Shown piece by piece: positions 12,891-23,205 of a stretch of 64,000 bases of DNA. Both the position numbers and the translations under genes were made by a program. The stretch comes from Coccinella septempunctata (lineage: Eukaryota > Arthropoda > Insecta > Coleoptera > Coccinellidae), in contig NC_058189.1 in NCBI RefSeq assembly GCF_907165205.1, forward strand, positions 38,094,270-38,158,269, written 5' to 3'. Numbering within the stretch: the first letter of the stretch is position 1; every line of letters starts with the position of its first letter. The notes beneath the pieces are model-generated. The model did not search any database. It saw only the letters and a program-made list of their open reading frames with translations, and was not told the origin of the DNA.

Positions 12891-13794
12891 GTAAGGGGAT
12901 TTCCCGTATATTTTGATTCAGGAACAAGTTGAAAAATAATTTGAGAACCGACTGAACTACTAAATAATTCTGAAAAATATTAGTCGATTGAAATTATCTG
13001 GAAGGAATATTATCCATCATTTGTTCATAAGATCCTTGAGAAATTTTAGACGTTATTCATTCGTCTTGTGTGAATTTATGTAATAGAATTTGGTGAGGTG
13101 AACGGTCAACGCTCTGGACTAGACGAATCTCCATCCGTTGAGTTATTGTTGATTTTTATTATTCAACCATGATATTTTGGACTATCAACTGGCGAAAAGC
13201 GCACTCTTTCTTATACATTTAGTATGTCGATAATATTATTTTCCAGACTAGTACAAAAGGAAATGAGTAAAGACCGTAACAGGTAGTCCTTTGAAAGAAA
13301 CAAATATAAGGCCGGAATATTCTTTTTCCCCGTGTTGTGTTATTGTGAGACTGACAAACAAAATCTTAATTCAAATTAGGAATCTATGAAAAAAATACTA
13401 TAGTTTATTCCACTGGAGAAATTAATTGTCGGATGGAATATCAATAAAAATGTTAATATAAAAAATATTAACGAAAGTAGTGAATATAGGCATTCCATTT
13501 AATTACTTCGTAGAAAAATTTGATAAAACACTCTTTTAATACAAAAAAACACTGAAGACTAAATTCATCAAGGACCGGTATGATGAGTCTTCTTATTTCA
13601 TTGTAGGAATATCTGACCTAGTAAAACAATTATCAATAACTTGATCGCAAATTCGGAGACTACAACAAAATCGATTCGAAATTCGAAATCGAATTTTTTG
13701 TGAACTATATGTAGTTGCTTACTGATAAATTTGAATTAATAGAAATACAACACAATGCATAATATATTTTTTTAATAAAGATAACAAAAAGAGC

Positions 13795-13890
13795 TATTCA
13801 CAGCATAGTAGGAATGTTGATGATCAAAAAACTACTTCCATTTGTTGGAGGTAGTTTTTTGACCATCCACATTCCTACTATCCTGTGAAT
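13795..13890. repeat. imperfect 96-bp palindrome
   Basis: ATTCACAGCATAGTAGGAAT pairs with ATTCCTACTATCCTGTGAAT across a centre containing AAAAAACTACTTCCA and its near complement. There are a few mismatches. It could be a small MITE or a snap-back inversion. Confidence 0.8.
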
Positions 13891-14874
13891 AACACTGAAT
13901 ATGATCACAAGGAAATGAATTATCAGACATAACAAAAAGAGAATTCGTAAAATAATTCATTAATATTACTAAAAATTTTCAGAGTAAATCTAAATGTATT
14001 GATCCCACCAGGATCGATTTTAGAATTATTCAAGGGTCAATTTTATTTTATTAGTTGTCCAGCCATAGTGAAGGAATATTTAATGTGGGTGCCTCCTAAG
14101 AACTAATACTTCAAAAATTGACCAATCTAATGGATATATGGCAGACACGTGAACTGGGTCTTACATCTTAGTAATACTCTATGAACCCACCCTTATTAAT
14201 TTGAAGTGAAAAGAGCGATAAAAATAAAGTAAAAAAAAATATGAAAAGTTATTATTTTAAACTTTTTACCAAAAAAAAAATTAATCAAGTATACACATTT
14301 ATTCATATAATATTATGTACATTTTTTTATTCAAAGTGAAAAAATATATGCAGAGCATAATCGCGAGGTATGCATATAGTATGTACTTAATAATGAATGT
14401 AATGATCACTAATAGCCCAGACTCACAATAATTGATTGATTGATAAGCAATATGCTGAATTTTGTCAACTGTCAACATCCAGCAAGTGTCAATCACTTGT
14501 CCGTGGAAGGTACCAAGCATACACTTGCGCGCAAAATTAATATTTCGAATAGTTTTCTAGATTTTCCTAGTTTCCTAGACAACTTTTCCTAATTTTTCTT
14601 CGTTATAACCTTCTACGAAGTATGAGGAAAATTTCAAAAAAAGTGGATAGAATATTTATAAACTAGCTTAAATCCGCGGCTTCAGTCGCGCAATAATTCA
14701 GAGTAAAACTATAGTCAAGATATAATTAGAAGAAAGATAATGAGCAAAAAATCAACAAACATCACTATGAACAATGAAATCCAAAGGCAATACTACTACA
14801 TATAGAAAATTAAAAGCAAACTCCAATTACCGGAAGATTCGCGGAACCTTCCTGAAAAAAAAACTACATCCTAG

Positions 14875-15030
14875 TCCAAATCGAAATTATCGTGCCGTTT
14901 CTACAATCTCGCCTCGAATTAGCCGTTTCGTTTCTTGCCTTAGTTCGTAATTCTTCAACTTGTTATATCCATGAGAAGGCTATGCTGTAAAGAGCATTTT
15001 CCATCAGAGATAAATGTCGCTGATAAGGAT
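14875..15030 (+). repeat. dispersed repeat, inverted partner at 52790-52945
   Basis: The block containing TTCGTTTCTTGCCTTAG, CTTCAACTTGTTATAT and AAAGAGCATTTTCCATCAGA matches the reverse complement of 52790-52945 with moderate divergence. It is most likely a transposon fragment. No coding capacity was recognised. Confidence 0.7.
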
Positions 15031-15828
15031 CACATTCATTTTCATATTAGTTCACTCTAGGTCACTCAAAAACCTCTTCAAATGAAACATAATTCGAATT
15101 AAAAATGTTAAAATTGGTCATCCTCGAAAGTTAGATGTATGCAATCGCGGATTTTTTAAAAGATCATTTTCCAGTATCTCTTATAATTTACCCAGCGTCG
15201 TCCATGAAAGCCTTAAATTAACGACTTCACTCACGACTTGTTTATGACAAAAATAGAAAGTTTTCGTCATTTCTTCGTTATATAGAAATGAATTTCACAC
15301 TAAAACCTACTCGAATAAATTCTCTACGCTATAGTAAATTCCCATCAAAATTGATTATCGTCGGTTATCCTCACAAGCTTATTTATTCGAATAACCAAGA
15401 ACAATATAGTATCGAAAGATAACAAAGATATAATAAAATAAAAAAAGAAAAATAAGGATGAAGTAAAATACAATAAAAGCTCACGTCTCTGCATTCTTGA
15501 TACATTTACTCAAATAAATAATAGCAGTTCTGAATTACATATCTGGAAAGATTATCTTGAAAGATTTGGTATCAGAGTCTGAAATAAAATACGAAAATGT
15601 GATTTGAAGTAATGATTTTGGGTAGGATTTTAGCGTTAGTAATAATTGTTCTTACCTGCTCTATTTTAATCTTTTTCATTGCTTCCTTCTACGGGATTCC
15701 TACATGGTGAGTAAAATGAAAAAAAAAAAACATTTGTCTTTGATGTTTCCGCTTCTGTACGTATTCTTCTTTCGATAACAGTCAATATTTTGAAAACATT
15801 TGAATAAGTGGCCGAATCCTAATTTCAG

Positions 15829-15899
15829 GTTTTGCTGGTTCTTCTCCTCCACCTTTCTCGAAATTTCCAAAAGATGTTGGAGACGATGAAGTTTTCATG
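15829..15899 (+). CDS. Spred: Spred, 71-bp linker exon c
   Basis: Small exon that bridges the EVH1 domain and the downstream linker. It was found by phase and conservation: acceptor AATTTCAG ends at 15828 and donor GTAAGC starts at 15900. Joined to the phase-1 end of exon b it reads GFAGSSPPPFSKFPKDVGDD followed by EVFM, and it ends in phase 0, exactly as exon d needs. The SKFPKDVGDDEVF segment resembles the conserved stretch just after EVH1 in Spred proteins. Skipping this exon would put exon d out of frame onto a stop codon within about 18 codons, which independently supports it. Confidence 0.9.
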
Positions 15900-16179
15900 G
15901 TAAGCATTACTTCTTATCATTTCTTTAATTTCCTGATGTTTGCGGTCATCCATGCTATCGAAACCTTTTTGCTTCAATTAGCAATTATGCACCGACCAAA
16001 CTTATATGGTATTACCCAGTACCTTAAAAGTTTTTATGACCAAAATATCGGATATCAAAATGGAGTTCAATTCAATATTGACTAAATTGCAAAAGAATTA
16101 ATAAGAAGTGAAGTATGATACCTTATTTTTTAAAGAAAATTCATCAACAATTCGTTGGAAATTCTAACTGAAATTTGGA

Positions 16180-16418
16180 TTCCTAGGCAGTATGTGTATG
16201 ATACTGTCGATTTCTTTCTGAGGAAAGTCTCCCCATTCTTCAAGATCCATTTTCCCGAGTGGTTTTGACAAGCTCTTCTAATTTTTTATCACCATATCTG
16301 ACAAATGTCCAATGGAATTAGATTCAGGGGAAGCTGGGGAAGGGCTAGACCAGTCTGACCCCGACGTCCATCATTTCCAAGACATTTTTGACGGTTCTAC
16401 TGGTATGCTCCCATTCAA
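16180..16418 (-). pseudogene. Tc1/mariner transposase C-terminal remnant
   Basis: On the minus strand, a decayed frame from about 16418 down to 16190 reads as RTVKNVLEMMDVGVRLV, then W-SSPSPASPESNSIGHLSDM, then LEEWGDFPQKEIDSIIH. This resembles the Tc1-type order: an alpha-helix after the second catalytic Asp, a WP-SPDLNPIEHLWD box, and a W..IPQE.I..LI segment. Stops and a missing catalytic context show that it is dead. The LINE at 16430 inserted into it, so more upstream Tc1 sequence may continue on the far side at 22378-22488. The assignment is by motif resemblance only. Confidence 0.6.
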
Positions 16419-16429
16419 AGTCTTATATG
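16419..16429 (+). repeat. LINE target-site duplication, left copy
   Basis: AAGTCTTATAT, repeated exactly at 22367-22377. Together the two copies define the full extent of the LINE insertion. Confidence 0.9.
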
Positions 16430-16705
16430 GAGATTCGCGCATTGGCTGTTGACGGGGCAACATATTTCCGGCTGATTGGAGTTCGATTAACCTGGAATAT
16501 TCCTTGTTGTTGTGTCTCGTGTGTGAAAAAAATCCCGGTGGTGAGTTTAGAACCTATCCTATAATTTGTGCTGAACACTGTAAATATTTCAGGCCTCTGG
16601 GCCTATAGTTGTAGTTAGAATTAGGTTAGTTTCTTTTTTCAGTTTTTTTTTGTTTCGGTTGGGATCAGATAAGCTCCTTATCTCTGGTTTTTTTTTGTTT
16701 TCATT

Positions 16706-18208
16706 ATGGATGAAACAGATCCCGAGGCTTGGCCTCGGGTTCTGGAAGCATTATCCCCCAGGGCAAGGCTGGCCTTGGAGCAGCTGAACAGGGATGAGTG
16801 GAATTCCATTAATGTGGGACTCCTGAAGGATGAAATCACTCTTGTTAGGTCGGAGGCATACCGTTGTGGGAGGGTGAATATAGTTGAAAAAATAGACGAA
16901 ATTCTATCTATCGTTGCCCAGGGCAGATCGAAGATTAAAAAAATGCATTGTTTTTATTCTGATAGGGATAGGGGCCCTTTTGAGGTTATGATAGAAAGTA
17001 CCAATAAAGAGATCAAAAACCTGAACCCACTCAATATAGGTAAGGTAATATATAACAACAAAAGCTATAAGGATTATAAAATTCTGAATATCAGTAGAAA
17101 GGGTATTAAAAAAGTAGGTGTAAGATTTTCATCAGCCGATCAGGCAAACTGCTTTGTGAGGTACAGTGAATTTGACCCCAGCTCATATGATGTCTATATT
17201 CCAGGTAGATTTGTCTCAGTCATGGGTATTGTCAGGGATATTGGTCAGGATATAACAGATGAGGAGCTGGTCAATATGGGTAAGGGATTAAATCCAAATG
17301 TGAAATGCATAAGAGTACGAAGATTCAATCGAAGGAAGACTACTGAGGATGGCATTGTTTTTGTGAAAACGAATACGTGTGTGTTGACCTTTGAGGGTAC
17401 AACATTACCAAAATACTTTGAATTGTATAATATCAGACTTCCGGTCGAACTGTATATTCCCCCAGTTGTACAATGCAATAAATGCTTACGCTATGGTCAT
17501 GTGAGGAATCTCTGCAGGGGGAGATTCAGATGCAGGAAATGCGGTTCATATCATGAAGATGAAAAGCCTTGCGATGCTGAACCTTGTTGTCTATTCTGTA
17601 GACAGGGGCATGAGGCCATGGATAGACGATGCCAGGAGTACCTAAGACAGGTTAAGATGAGGGAGATTATGGCAATTCATAATGTCTCGTTGTACGAGGC
17701 AGACAAATCTTGTAAAAGATCAATGGCTCCTAACCCATCGGAGTTTCCCTTAATAACGGGGAAAAAACAAGAGGGCATGCAGAATAGACCACGTAACCAA
17801 ACATATGCAAGTATCGTGTCGCAAGCTGAGTATAAAACCCAGAGCTCGATGCGAACCAACGACAACGGTCCAAGACTAAAAAGAAAAGCCCCCTCCACAG
17901 TGGGCTATGACAAAGCGGAACATGAAGCGTGCTTGTTCTCATACAGGCCGGCTTCCCCAACAAGTCACTTTTCCCAATCTTTTTCTCAGGCTACTTCCGT
18001 ACCACCCCATTCACAGATGGACACCGCTGGTGAAACTATGTTGAGAAGGTCAGAATCTCAATCCCAAACGAAAGGTAGTGTGTACTCTACCAGCCAGAAC
18101 GACCAGTCAATAATGGATGATGTTGCAGATGATACCGGAGAAGACAGACAAATGATCACATACAGTGAGGACTACCTGAGATATGGGAAGTCCTCACCTA
18201 CATATTAA
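16706..18208 (+). CDS. LINE ORF1, Gag-like nucleic-acid chaperone
   Basis: A 500-residue RNA-binding protein that would package the element RNA. Three Cys-His knuckles lie at about residues 257-305: CNKCLRYGHVRNLC (CX2CX4HX4C), CRKCGSYHEDEKPC and CLFCRQGHEAMDRRC. The N-terminal 250 residues are acidic then basic and include a region (about 85-210) like the RRM-type fold of I/R1 Gag proteins; that fold is inferred. The C-terminal 150 residues are Ser/Gln/Thr-rich and probably disordered. The ATG at 16706 begins the longest frame and opens with an acidic MDETDPEAWP. The frame is intact. The stop is followed after 86 bp by ORF2, so ORF2 is likely translated by reinitiation or internal entry. Confidence 0.9.
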   Translation: MDETDPEAWPRVLEALSPRARLALEQLNRDEWNSINVGLLKDEITLVRSEAYRCGRVNIVEKIDEILSIVAQGRSKIKKMHCFYSDRDRGPFEVMIESTNKEIKNLNPLNIGKVIYNNKSYKDYKILNISRKGIKKVGVRFSSADQANCFVRYSEFDPSSYDVYIPGRFVSVMGIVRDIGQDITDEELVNMGKGLNPNVKCIRVRRFNRRKTTEDGIVFVKTNTCVLTFEGTTLPKYFELYNIRLPVELYIPPVVQCNKCLRYGHVRNLCRGRFRCRKCGSYHEDEKPCDAEPCCLFCRQGHEAMDRRCQEYLRQVKMREIMAIHNVSLYEADKSCKRSMAPNPSEFPLITGKKQEGMQNRPRNQTYASIVSQAEYKTQSSMRTNDNGPRLKRKAPSTVGYDKAEHEACLFSYRPASPTSHFSQSFSQATSVPPHSQMDTAGETMLRRSESQSQTKGSVYSTSQNDQSIMDDVADDTGEDRQMITYSEDYLRYGKSSPTY

Positions 18209-18294
18209 TCTCGATCTTAAATAATAGTAAATTAATTGCTGATATCTCTGTTGGGCACCTTGAGGTTTTTTTTTTTTTTTTTATCGAGTGTTGA
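18209..18294 (+). other. inter-ORF spacer with T17 tract
   Basis: The spacer between ORF1 and ORF2 contains an uninterrupted run of 17 T at 18266-18282. The two ORFs are in different frames, so there is no simple readthrough. The tract could affect translation coupling or could simply be unstable. Confidence 0.7.
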
Positions 18295-21200
18295 ATGCTT
18301 AAAATTTTGCAGTGGAACATACGTTCCCTTTGTGCCAATTTCGACGACCTTAAGGTCCTCATCAGAGACTTCGAGCCAAACATAATAGCGTTGAATGAGA
18401 CCTTTTTGCGAGATTATCAGGCTTTTCGTATCTCAGGTTTCTCCCTGGTGAGAGAAGATAGGGCTGATGGTTTTGGGGGTGTTGCAGTGGCGGTGTGCAA
18501 CTCCCTTGAGTATGAGGTGGTGGACTTGAGCTATATGAACTTTCCGGCTGGAGTCCAATTGCAGGGCATTCGTTGTGCTGGTGTCACTGTCGTCAATATA
18601 TATGTACCACCGGATATCTACCTTGTGGATACCCATCTGGATCAATTTGCGTCGATAGTGGGGGGGCAACTCTTCATCTTGGGTGACTTTAATGCGCAGA
18701 ACCCCCAGTGGGGGTCGGGGAGATGTAATCACAATGGGGGTATTATGATGGCATTTCTTAGGGAATATACGCTTGTTCTTTTGAACGATGGTACGCCAAC
18801 CAGGCGTACTGCCCCGGGTCAGAATCCCAGCGCTCCGGATTTGTCGATCTGCTCTGGGGAGCTGATGCTTCGCTCTACTTGGTCCGTAATTCCGGACTCT
18901 GGCCCTAGTGACCACTTCCCTATTTTTATAGAGGTGCAAAATGTGGCTCATGATTTCAGTACTCCCAGAAGATCACTTCGCGAATATAATACCAAGAAGG
19001 CCAACTGGCAACTTTTCGCCTCCAGTTTCCTTGAGCAGATCGAAGTGAGACGAGTCAACGATTTAACGGAGTATATATCAACTATCCGGGCTGCAGCTGA
19101 TGCCTCTATTCCCAAATATAAGGTCCGAAACACAAGTAGGCATAGTGTGCACTGGTGGGACGAGGAGGTTGCTTCTGAGATATCCCTCAGGAGATCCCTT
19201 TTGAAAGCCTACAAACATGCCCCTTCCATTGAGAACTTTATTAAGGTCAAACACCAAATTGCGAAGACGAGACGGTTGATCAGAATGAAGAAAAGAGACT
19301 CTTTTCGTAAGTTCACGGAGAATCTCTCAGTGAGGGATACAAGTCGTTTTTGGAGAATAGCAAAGAAATTCTCTGGTCAACCTTCCAGTATGAGGGGACA
19401 CACAATTTCCGACCAATGCTGCAGAGACATCCTGGCTAAGATTGCCCCTGTTGACCTTTCACAGGACCTCCTCCTTGAATATGAGGACTCTTCGGAGAGA
19501 TTCAATTTGGAAGAACTGCAGTACTCGTTGAGGGTCAGAAAGGATTCTTCTCCGGGTGTAGATGGTGTGGATTACATGATCCTGTCCCACCTCCCCCTAT
19601 CCACTAGGATACTGCTGCTTGAACTCCTCAATCGGTTGTTGCAGGGTGAGTGCCCCCCACCGTGTATGAAGACTGCGATCATAATTCCTATCCTGAAAAA
19701 CAATCTTCCGTCTAACGTCTGTACAAGCTATCGACCTATCACCATTACGTCCTGCGTCACAAAAATCCTGGAGAGGATGTTGAAGGAAAGCATAGAGAAG
19801 ATAGTGGAGGACCGATTGGGGCAGGCTCTAACGTTTGGCTTCCGTAGGGGAAGATCTATCTACGACTGTCATACTCTTCTTACTGCGCACATATACAGGG
19901 GATTTAAGAACAAATTATTTACTGTAGTTGTGTTTCTTGATATTTCAAGCGCATATGACAGCGTCAACCCGAACATACTCTGGCAGGATATGATAGACAG
20001 CGGTGTTCCGCGTAATATAGCCAACCTGATTTACCAACTATTCAGGGGCAGATCAGTTGTCATCAGGGGTTCATCGGGATCTGAGTTCCGGGAGGAAATT
20101 ACTAGAGGACTGATACAGGGCTCTGTGTTGAGTCCCCCGCTGTTTGGCCTGTATACCCTCTGTCCCCGAGGACTTATACACCGGGAGCTTATCCTACTTC
20201 AATATGCAGATGACTTTGCGTTGCTTGGCTCGGGAAGTGATGTCGAACACATCGTGGAACTGCTGAATACTAGCCTCGAAACCTTGAATACTTGGCTGTC
20301 TGCTAGAGAACTGAAAATTAATGCACTTAAGTCATCCGCCATTGTTTTCTCGAAGGGCTCCATTCCCTTGGATCCCCAGCCAATATTGGTCGACTCCCAG
20401 GTCGTCCCTTGGAGATCGCAGGTGAAGTATTTGGGTGTCACCTTTGAACAAAAACTAAAGTGGGGGCAGCAGATCGATTCCATGTGCTCCAGGGCGATTT
20501 CACAGTGTAGGATCATCAAGAGTTTATGTAGACCTTCGTGGGGATCACATCCTACCACTCTTCTCAACATCTATAGAGGACTTATCAGACCATATCTGGA
20601 CTTTGGTGGAATCTTATATGGTAGGTGTGCTAAAGCCCAGTTGCAGAGACTGGATAGAGTCCAGCTCGCGGCCATGCGAACCTCCTTGGGCCTTATGAGG
20701 TCGACCCCCACTCACGTCATCTTGTCGGAAGGCGGAGAACCCCCGCTCAAATATAGGAGACTGTGGCTGTCTTATAAGTATGTCTCCAAGTTGTACAGAT
20801 TTTCGGATCATCCTCTGCGTCGGGCTCTTCGAGATCCGGGTGAGCTGGACCCTTTATGGTTCAACGGAACGATCCCGGGATACATACAGGCGCTCAAACT
20901 CGTTGACAGAAGAAAAACTTTAATATGGCAATCTCCTACTCTGCCATACTTTCTAACCGATATCGGGATTAGGTCGAGCAGAGTGGACGTCCTCAAGACT
21001 GATTTGGGGAAGGGCTCGGTGCTGAATATTGCGATGATGGGTGCTCTGCTTTCGGAGAGGTACGGGGGATATGTTGATATTTATACGGATGCCTCAAAAT
21101 CACATGGTCCTGAGTCGGTGGGTTACGCGGTTTGGATTCCGTCTATCCCTTTAAAAGCATGTGGTAGGCTCCCAGACCACTGGTCGATTTTTTCAGCTGA

Positions 21201-21948
21201 AATGTTTGCTATTAACCGGGCGGTTCAGATCATCCTAGATAAGTCAATTCGAAAAGCGGTTATAATTTCGGACTCACTCGGTGCTCTTAATAGATTAAAG
21301 AGTGGGAAAGTTGACGCTAATACTGATATCTGCACGGTGAATGTTCTCACTCTGCTCGCTAGGGCGAGGACCTTGGGTTTGCGAATCTCTCTTTTGTGGG
21401 TCCCTAGTCATTCATATATAGTCCACAACGACACGGCTGACATGCTGGCGAACAGGGGTAGGGCTCTACCTGGTATATCGCGGCTGAGGGGAGATCCTCG
21501 AGAACTGTGGCCTTCCTACAGAGACACACTTTGGAGGGACTGGGACAATGAGTTCCATAACATCGGACAAAGCAAGGGCAAAATATACTCTTCAATGATT
21601 AGTCCATCGAAGTATCGGAGTAAAACATGGTTCAGAGATCTTAATGTCCCAAGAAAGGATATAACTACCATGATGAGGATTAGGTCTGGACACTGCTCGA
21701 GTCCGGCTCATTTGGCGAGGATCGGGGTGAGGGACTCATCCCTGTGTAGCTGCGGCGAGTTGGGGGACTTAACTCACTTGTTTTTTTCGTGTTCTGAGAA
21801 CGCTTTCAACATAGATAGTTTGTTTCATGGGCTGATTGCTCTGGGGTTCCCGCTCCCTCTCTCTGTCAATGATGTGTTTTTATCCAATAAGCCAGAGGTA
21901 ATGAATATTATACTGGAGTTCTTGAGTGGCTCCAGGATCCGCTTATGA
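18295..21948 (+). CDS. LINE ORF2: endonuclease-reverse transcriptase-RNase H
   Basis: A 1217-residue polyprotein that would nick target DNA, copy its RNA at the nick and remove the template. The apurinic-type endonuclease spans residues 1-225, with QWNIRSL near the start, LGDFNAQ at about 129 (D131, N133) and SDHFP near 205 (D206, H207). The RT spans about 400-740: SSPGVDGVD, YRPITITSC, VVFLDISSAYDSV, GLIQGSVLSPP and the catalytic YADD at 637-640. RNase H spans about 925-1060, with IYTDASK (D932), SAEMFA (E969), ISDSLGAL (D993) and a final NDTADMLA aspartate near 1049. A C-terminal Cys-His motif (CSCGELGDLTHLFFSC) ends the protein. All key catalytic residues are present, so the copy looks enzymatically competent. 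Confidence 0.95.
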   Translation: MLKILQWNIRSLCANFDDLKVLIRDFEPNIIALNETFLRDYQAFRISGFSLVREDRADGFGGVAVAVCNSLEYEVVDLSYMNFPAGVQLQGIRCAGVTVVNIYVPPDIYLVDTHLDQFASIVGGQLFILGDFNAQNPQWGSGRCNHNGGIMMAFLREYTLVLLNDGTPTRRTAPGQNPSAPDLSICSGELMLRSTWSVIPDSGPSDHFPIFIEVQNVAHDFSTPRRSLREYNTKKANWQLFASSFLEQIEVRRVNDLTEYISTIRAAADASIPKYKVRNTSRHSVHWWDEEVASEISLRRSLLKAYKHAPSIENFIKVKHQIAKTRRLIRMKKRDSFRKFTENLSVRDTSRFWRIAKKFSGQPSSMRGHTISDQCCRDILAKIAPVDLSQDLLLEYEDSSERFNLEELQYSLRVRKDSSPGVDGVDYMILSHLPLSTRILLLELLNRLLQGECPPPCMKTAIIIPILKNNLPSNVCTSYRPITITSCVTKILERMLKESIEKIVEDRLGQALTFGFRRGRSIYDCHTLLTAHIYRGFKNKLFTVVVFLDISSAYDSVNPNILWQDMIDSGVPRNIANLIYQLFRGRSVVIRGSSGSEFREEITRGLIQGSVLSPPLFGLYTLCPRGLIHRELILLQYADDFALLGSGSDVEHIVELLNTSLETLNTWLSARELKINALKSSAIVFSKGSIPLDPQPILVDSQVVPWRSQVKYLGVTFEQKLKWGQQIDSMCSRAISQCRIIKSLCRPSWGSHPTTLLNIYRGLIRPYLDFGGILYGRCAKAQLQRLDRVQLAAMRTSLGLMRSTPTHVILSEGGEPPLKYRRLWLSYKYVSKLYRFSDHPLRRALRDPGELDPLWFNGTIPGYIQALKLVDRRKTLIWQSPTLPYFLTDIGIRSSRVDVLKTDLGKGSVLNIAMMGALLSERYGGYVDIYTDASKSHGPESVGYAVWIPSIPLKACGRLPDHWSIFSAEMFAINRAVQIILDKSIRKAVIISDSLGALNRLKSGKVDANTDICTVNVLTLLARARTLGLRISLLWVPSHSYIVHNDTADMLANRGRALPGISRLRGDPRELWPSYRDTLWRDWDNEFHNIGQSKGKIYSSMISPSKYRSKTWFRDLNVPRKDITTMMRIRSGHCSSPAHLARIGVRDSSLCSCGELGDLTHLFFSCSENAFNIDSLFHGLIALGFPLPLSVNDVFLSNKPEVMNIILEFLSGSRIRL

Positions 21949-22366
21949 TTTTTTCCTTTTTTGATGACTTACCGGTAGTGTTTCAGCACATATAAATCCT
22001 CATTCCATTAACCCTTTCAGATCCAGAACACCTTAAGTGTGATAACTGTCTACTCCAGGGGGATTATTGAAAAGTCAACATTTTGCCTCAATTACTCACA
22101 GCCTAATCTTACATATTGATAGTTGTTCTGTGCACAGAGAGCCAGGGGTCAACCTGGCGTGAAGCTTATAATCAAGGATATACTCGACGCGGTCTGATAT
22201 AGACTGGATCTAGACTCCTGCTCCCCTGGGAATCAGACTGCTAGACAGTACCGTATACTTGGAGATTGGAAGCATAGCCATAGGGCTGTTCCAGGATTCC
22301 TAGCCTCTCTCGATATGGGGGATAGCATATGAGAGAGCTGGAACTTTAGAGAAGAAGAAGAAGAAG
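21949..22366 (+). other. LINE 3' UTR and (GAA)n tail
   Basis: Non-coding sequence after ORF2, ending in about six GAA units (22349-22366) immediately before the TSD. A short repeat tail rather than poly-A fits target-primed reverse transcription by I-group elements. Confidence 0.8.
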
Positions 22367-22377
22367 AAGTCTTATAT
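22367..22377 (+). repeat. LINE target-site duplication, right copy
   Basis: AAGTCTTATAT, identical to 16419-16429. The first two bases could also belong to the GAA tail. Confidence 0.88.
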
Positions 22378-22488
22378 CATGAGGTGAAGCGTAGTTGCCA
22401 AGTTAAAGTTCGTTAAATGGGTTCCATGGCTCCAATTTGTGTTATCAATTGCAAAGAGTATGACGATCATATATATACTAATCTAAGA

Positions 22489-22496
22489 TGGATGAG
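22489..22496 (+). repeat. outer hAT 8-bp TSD, left copy
   Basis: TGGATGAG, repeated exactly at 28888-28895. Confidence 0.9.
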
Positions 22497-23090
22497 CAAT
22501 GGCGTAGCGAGGGGGGGCATTATGCCCCGGGCGCTACTCACAAAGGGGCGCCAAATGGTTCGCAAAACAAAAAAATTGCTGGATAATTTTAAAATTGATT
22601 TTTGGAAAATATATTTCAAATTAGTGTTATGAAATAGGTGTTAATTCGTAAATAATAAGGTAAACAGGAACAATGATGGTCTAAATCAAACTATAATGAT
22701 ATATTCACAATAAAAACTGACAGGGCTTATTCGACCTGTATCTGTCAACACTTCCTTATGCCAATTACTCTTTGAGGTTACATAAATTGTTTTCTTTCTG
22801 GATTTGTTTGATATAGTTGAGGAGCCCAAGAGATACCTTGTACCCTGTAGAGTATCTACCAAAAATTAGACCTGTATATAGGGGATATTGTCTAGGACAG
22901 CCTGTCAGAATATTTAAAAAAAAAACGATCATTGTGCATACCTGAGCGTGTCAGATTAATATAAGTGTGGTTAGTTACATGTTGAAAAGTATATATTCTC
23001 TTAATCTGACAATTTAAGCGTGACGAAAATGTATGGGAGGGCGCGAAACTTGCAAGAAAAAAGTCACATTTACATTTTCTTATTTTGAAG

Positions 23091-23098
23091 CTAATGAT
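23091..23098 (+). repeat. nested hAT 8-bp TSD, left copy
   Basis: CTAATGAT, repeated exactly at 24854-24861. Confidence 0.9.
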
Positions 23099-23117
23099 CA
23101 GTGGCGGATTAACCTAA

Positions 23118-23205
23118 CTGGGGGCCCTAAGCGCAAGACAAACCTGGGGGCCCTAAGCGCAAGACAAACCTGGGGGCCCTAAGCGCAAGACAAACCTGGG
23201 GCCCC
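23118..23205 (+). repeat. 26-bp tandem repeat, three units plus a partial
   Basis: Units at 23118-23143, 23144-23169 and 23170-23195 each read CTGGGGGCCCTAAGCGCAAG plus ACAAAC and appear identical; a partial fourth unit follows. They are amplified copies of the hAT subterminal motif. Confidence 0.93.

Larger units (their letters stand above)
12891..15828. other. Spred intron; hairpin and one dispersed repeat, otherwise empty
   Basis: No exon-like coding sequence was found. The intron contains the hairpin at 13795-13890 and a repeat at 14875-15030 that recurs inverted at 52790-52945. The stretch at 14660-14700 (CCGCGGCTTCAGTCGCG) looks like the terminus of a dispersed element but has no matching partner here. 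Confidence 0.55.
16430..22366 (+). mobile_element. full-length I/R1-like LINE with two intact ORFs, in a Spred intron
   Basis: A 5.94-kb non-LTR retrotransposon in the same orientation as Spred, inside the intron between exons c and d. It has a 276-bp 5' UTR, ORF1 (16706-18208), an 86-bp spacer with a run of 17 T, ORF2 (18295-21948), a 3' UTR of about 420 bp and a tail of GAA repeats. An 11-bp TSD (AAGTCTTATAT) flanks it. ORF2 has an apurinic-type endonuclease, an RT and an RNase H domain in one frame with no stop. That order is typical of the I/LOA/R1 group. The GAA tail instead of poly-A also fits that group. A complete 5' end, intact ORFs and an exact TSD point to recent insertion. Confidence 0.93.

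Noticed and set aside
18433..18951. 172-codon minus-strand frame
   Set aside because: Antisense shadow of the LINE ORF2 endonuclease. Other minus-strand frames at 17245-17963 and 20199-21595 are also shadows of ORF1 and ORF2.
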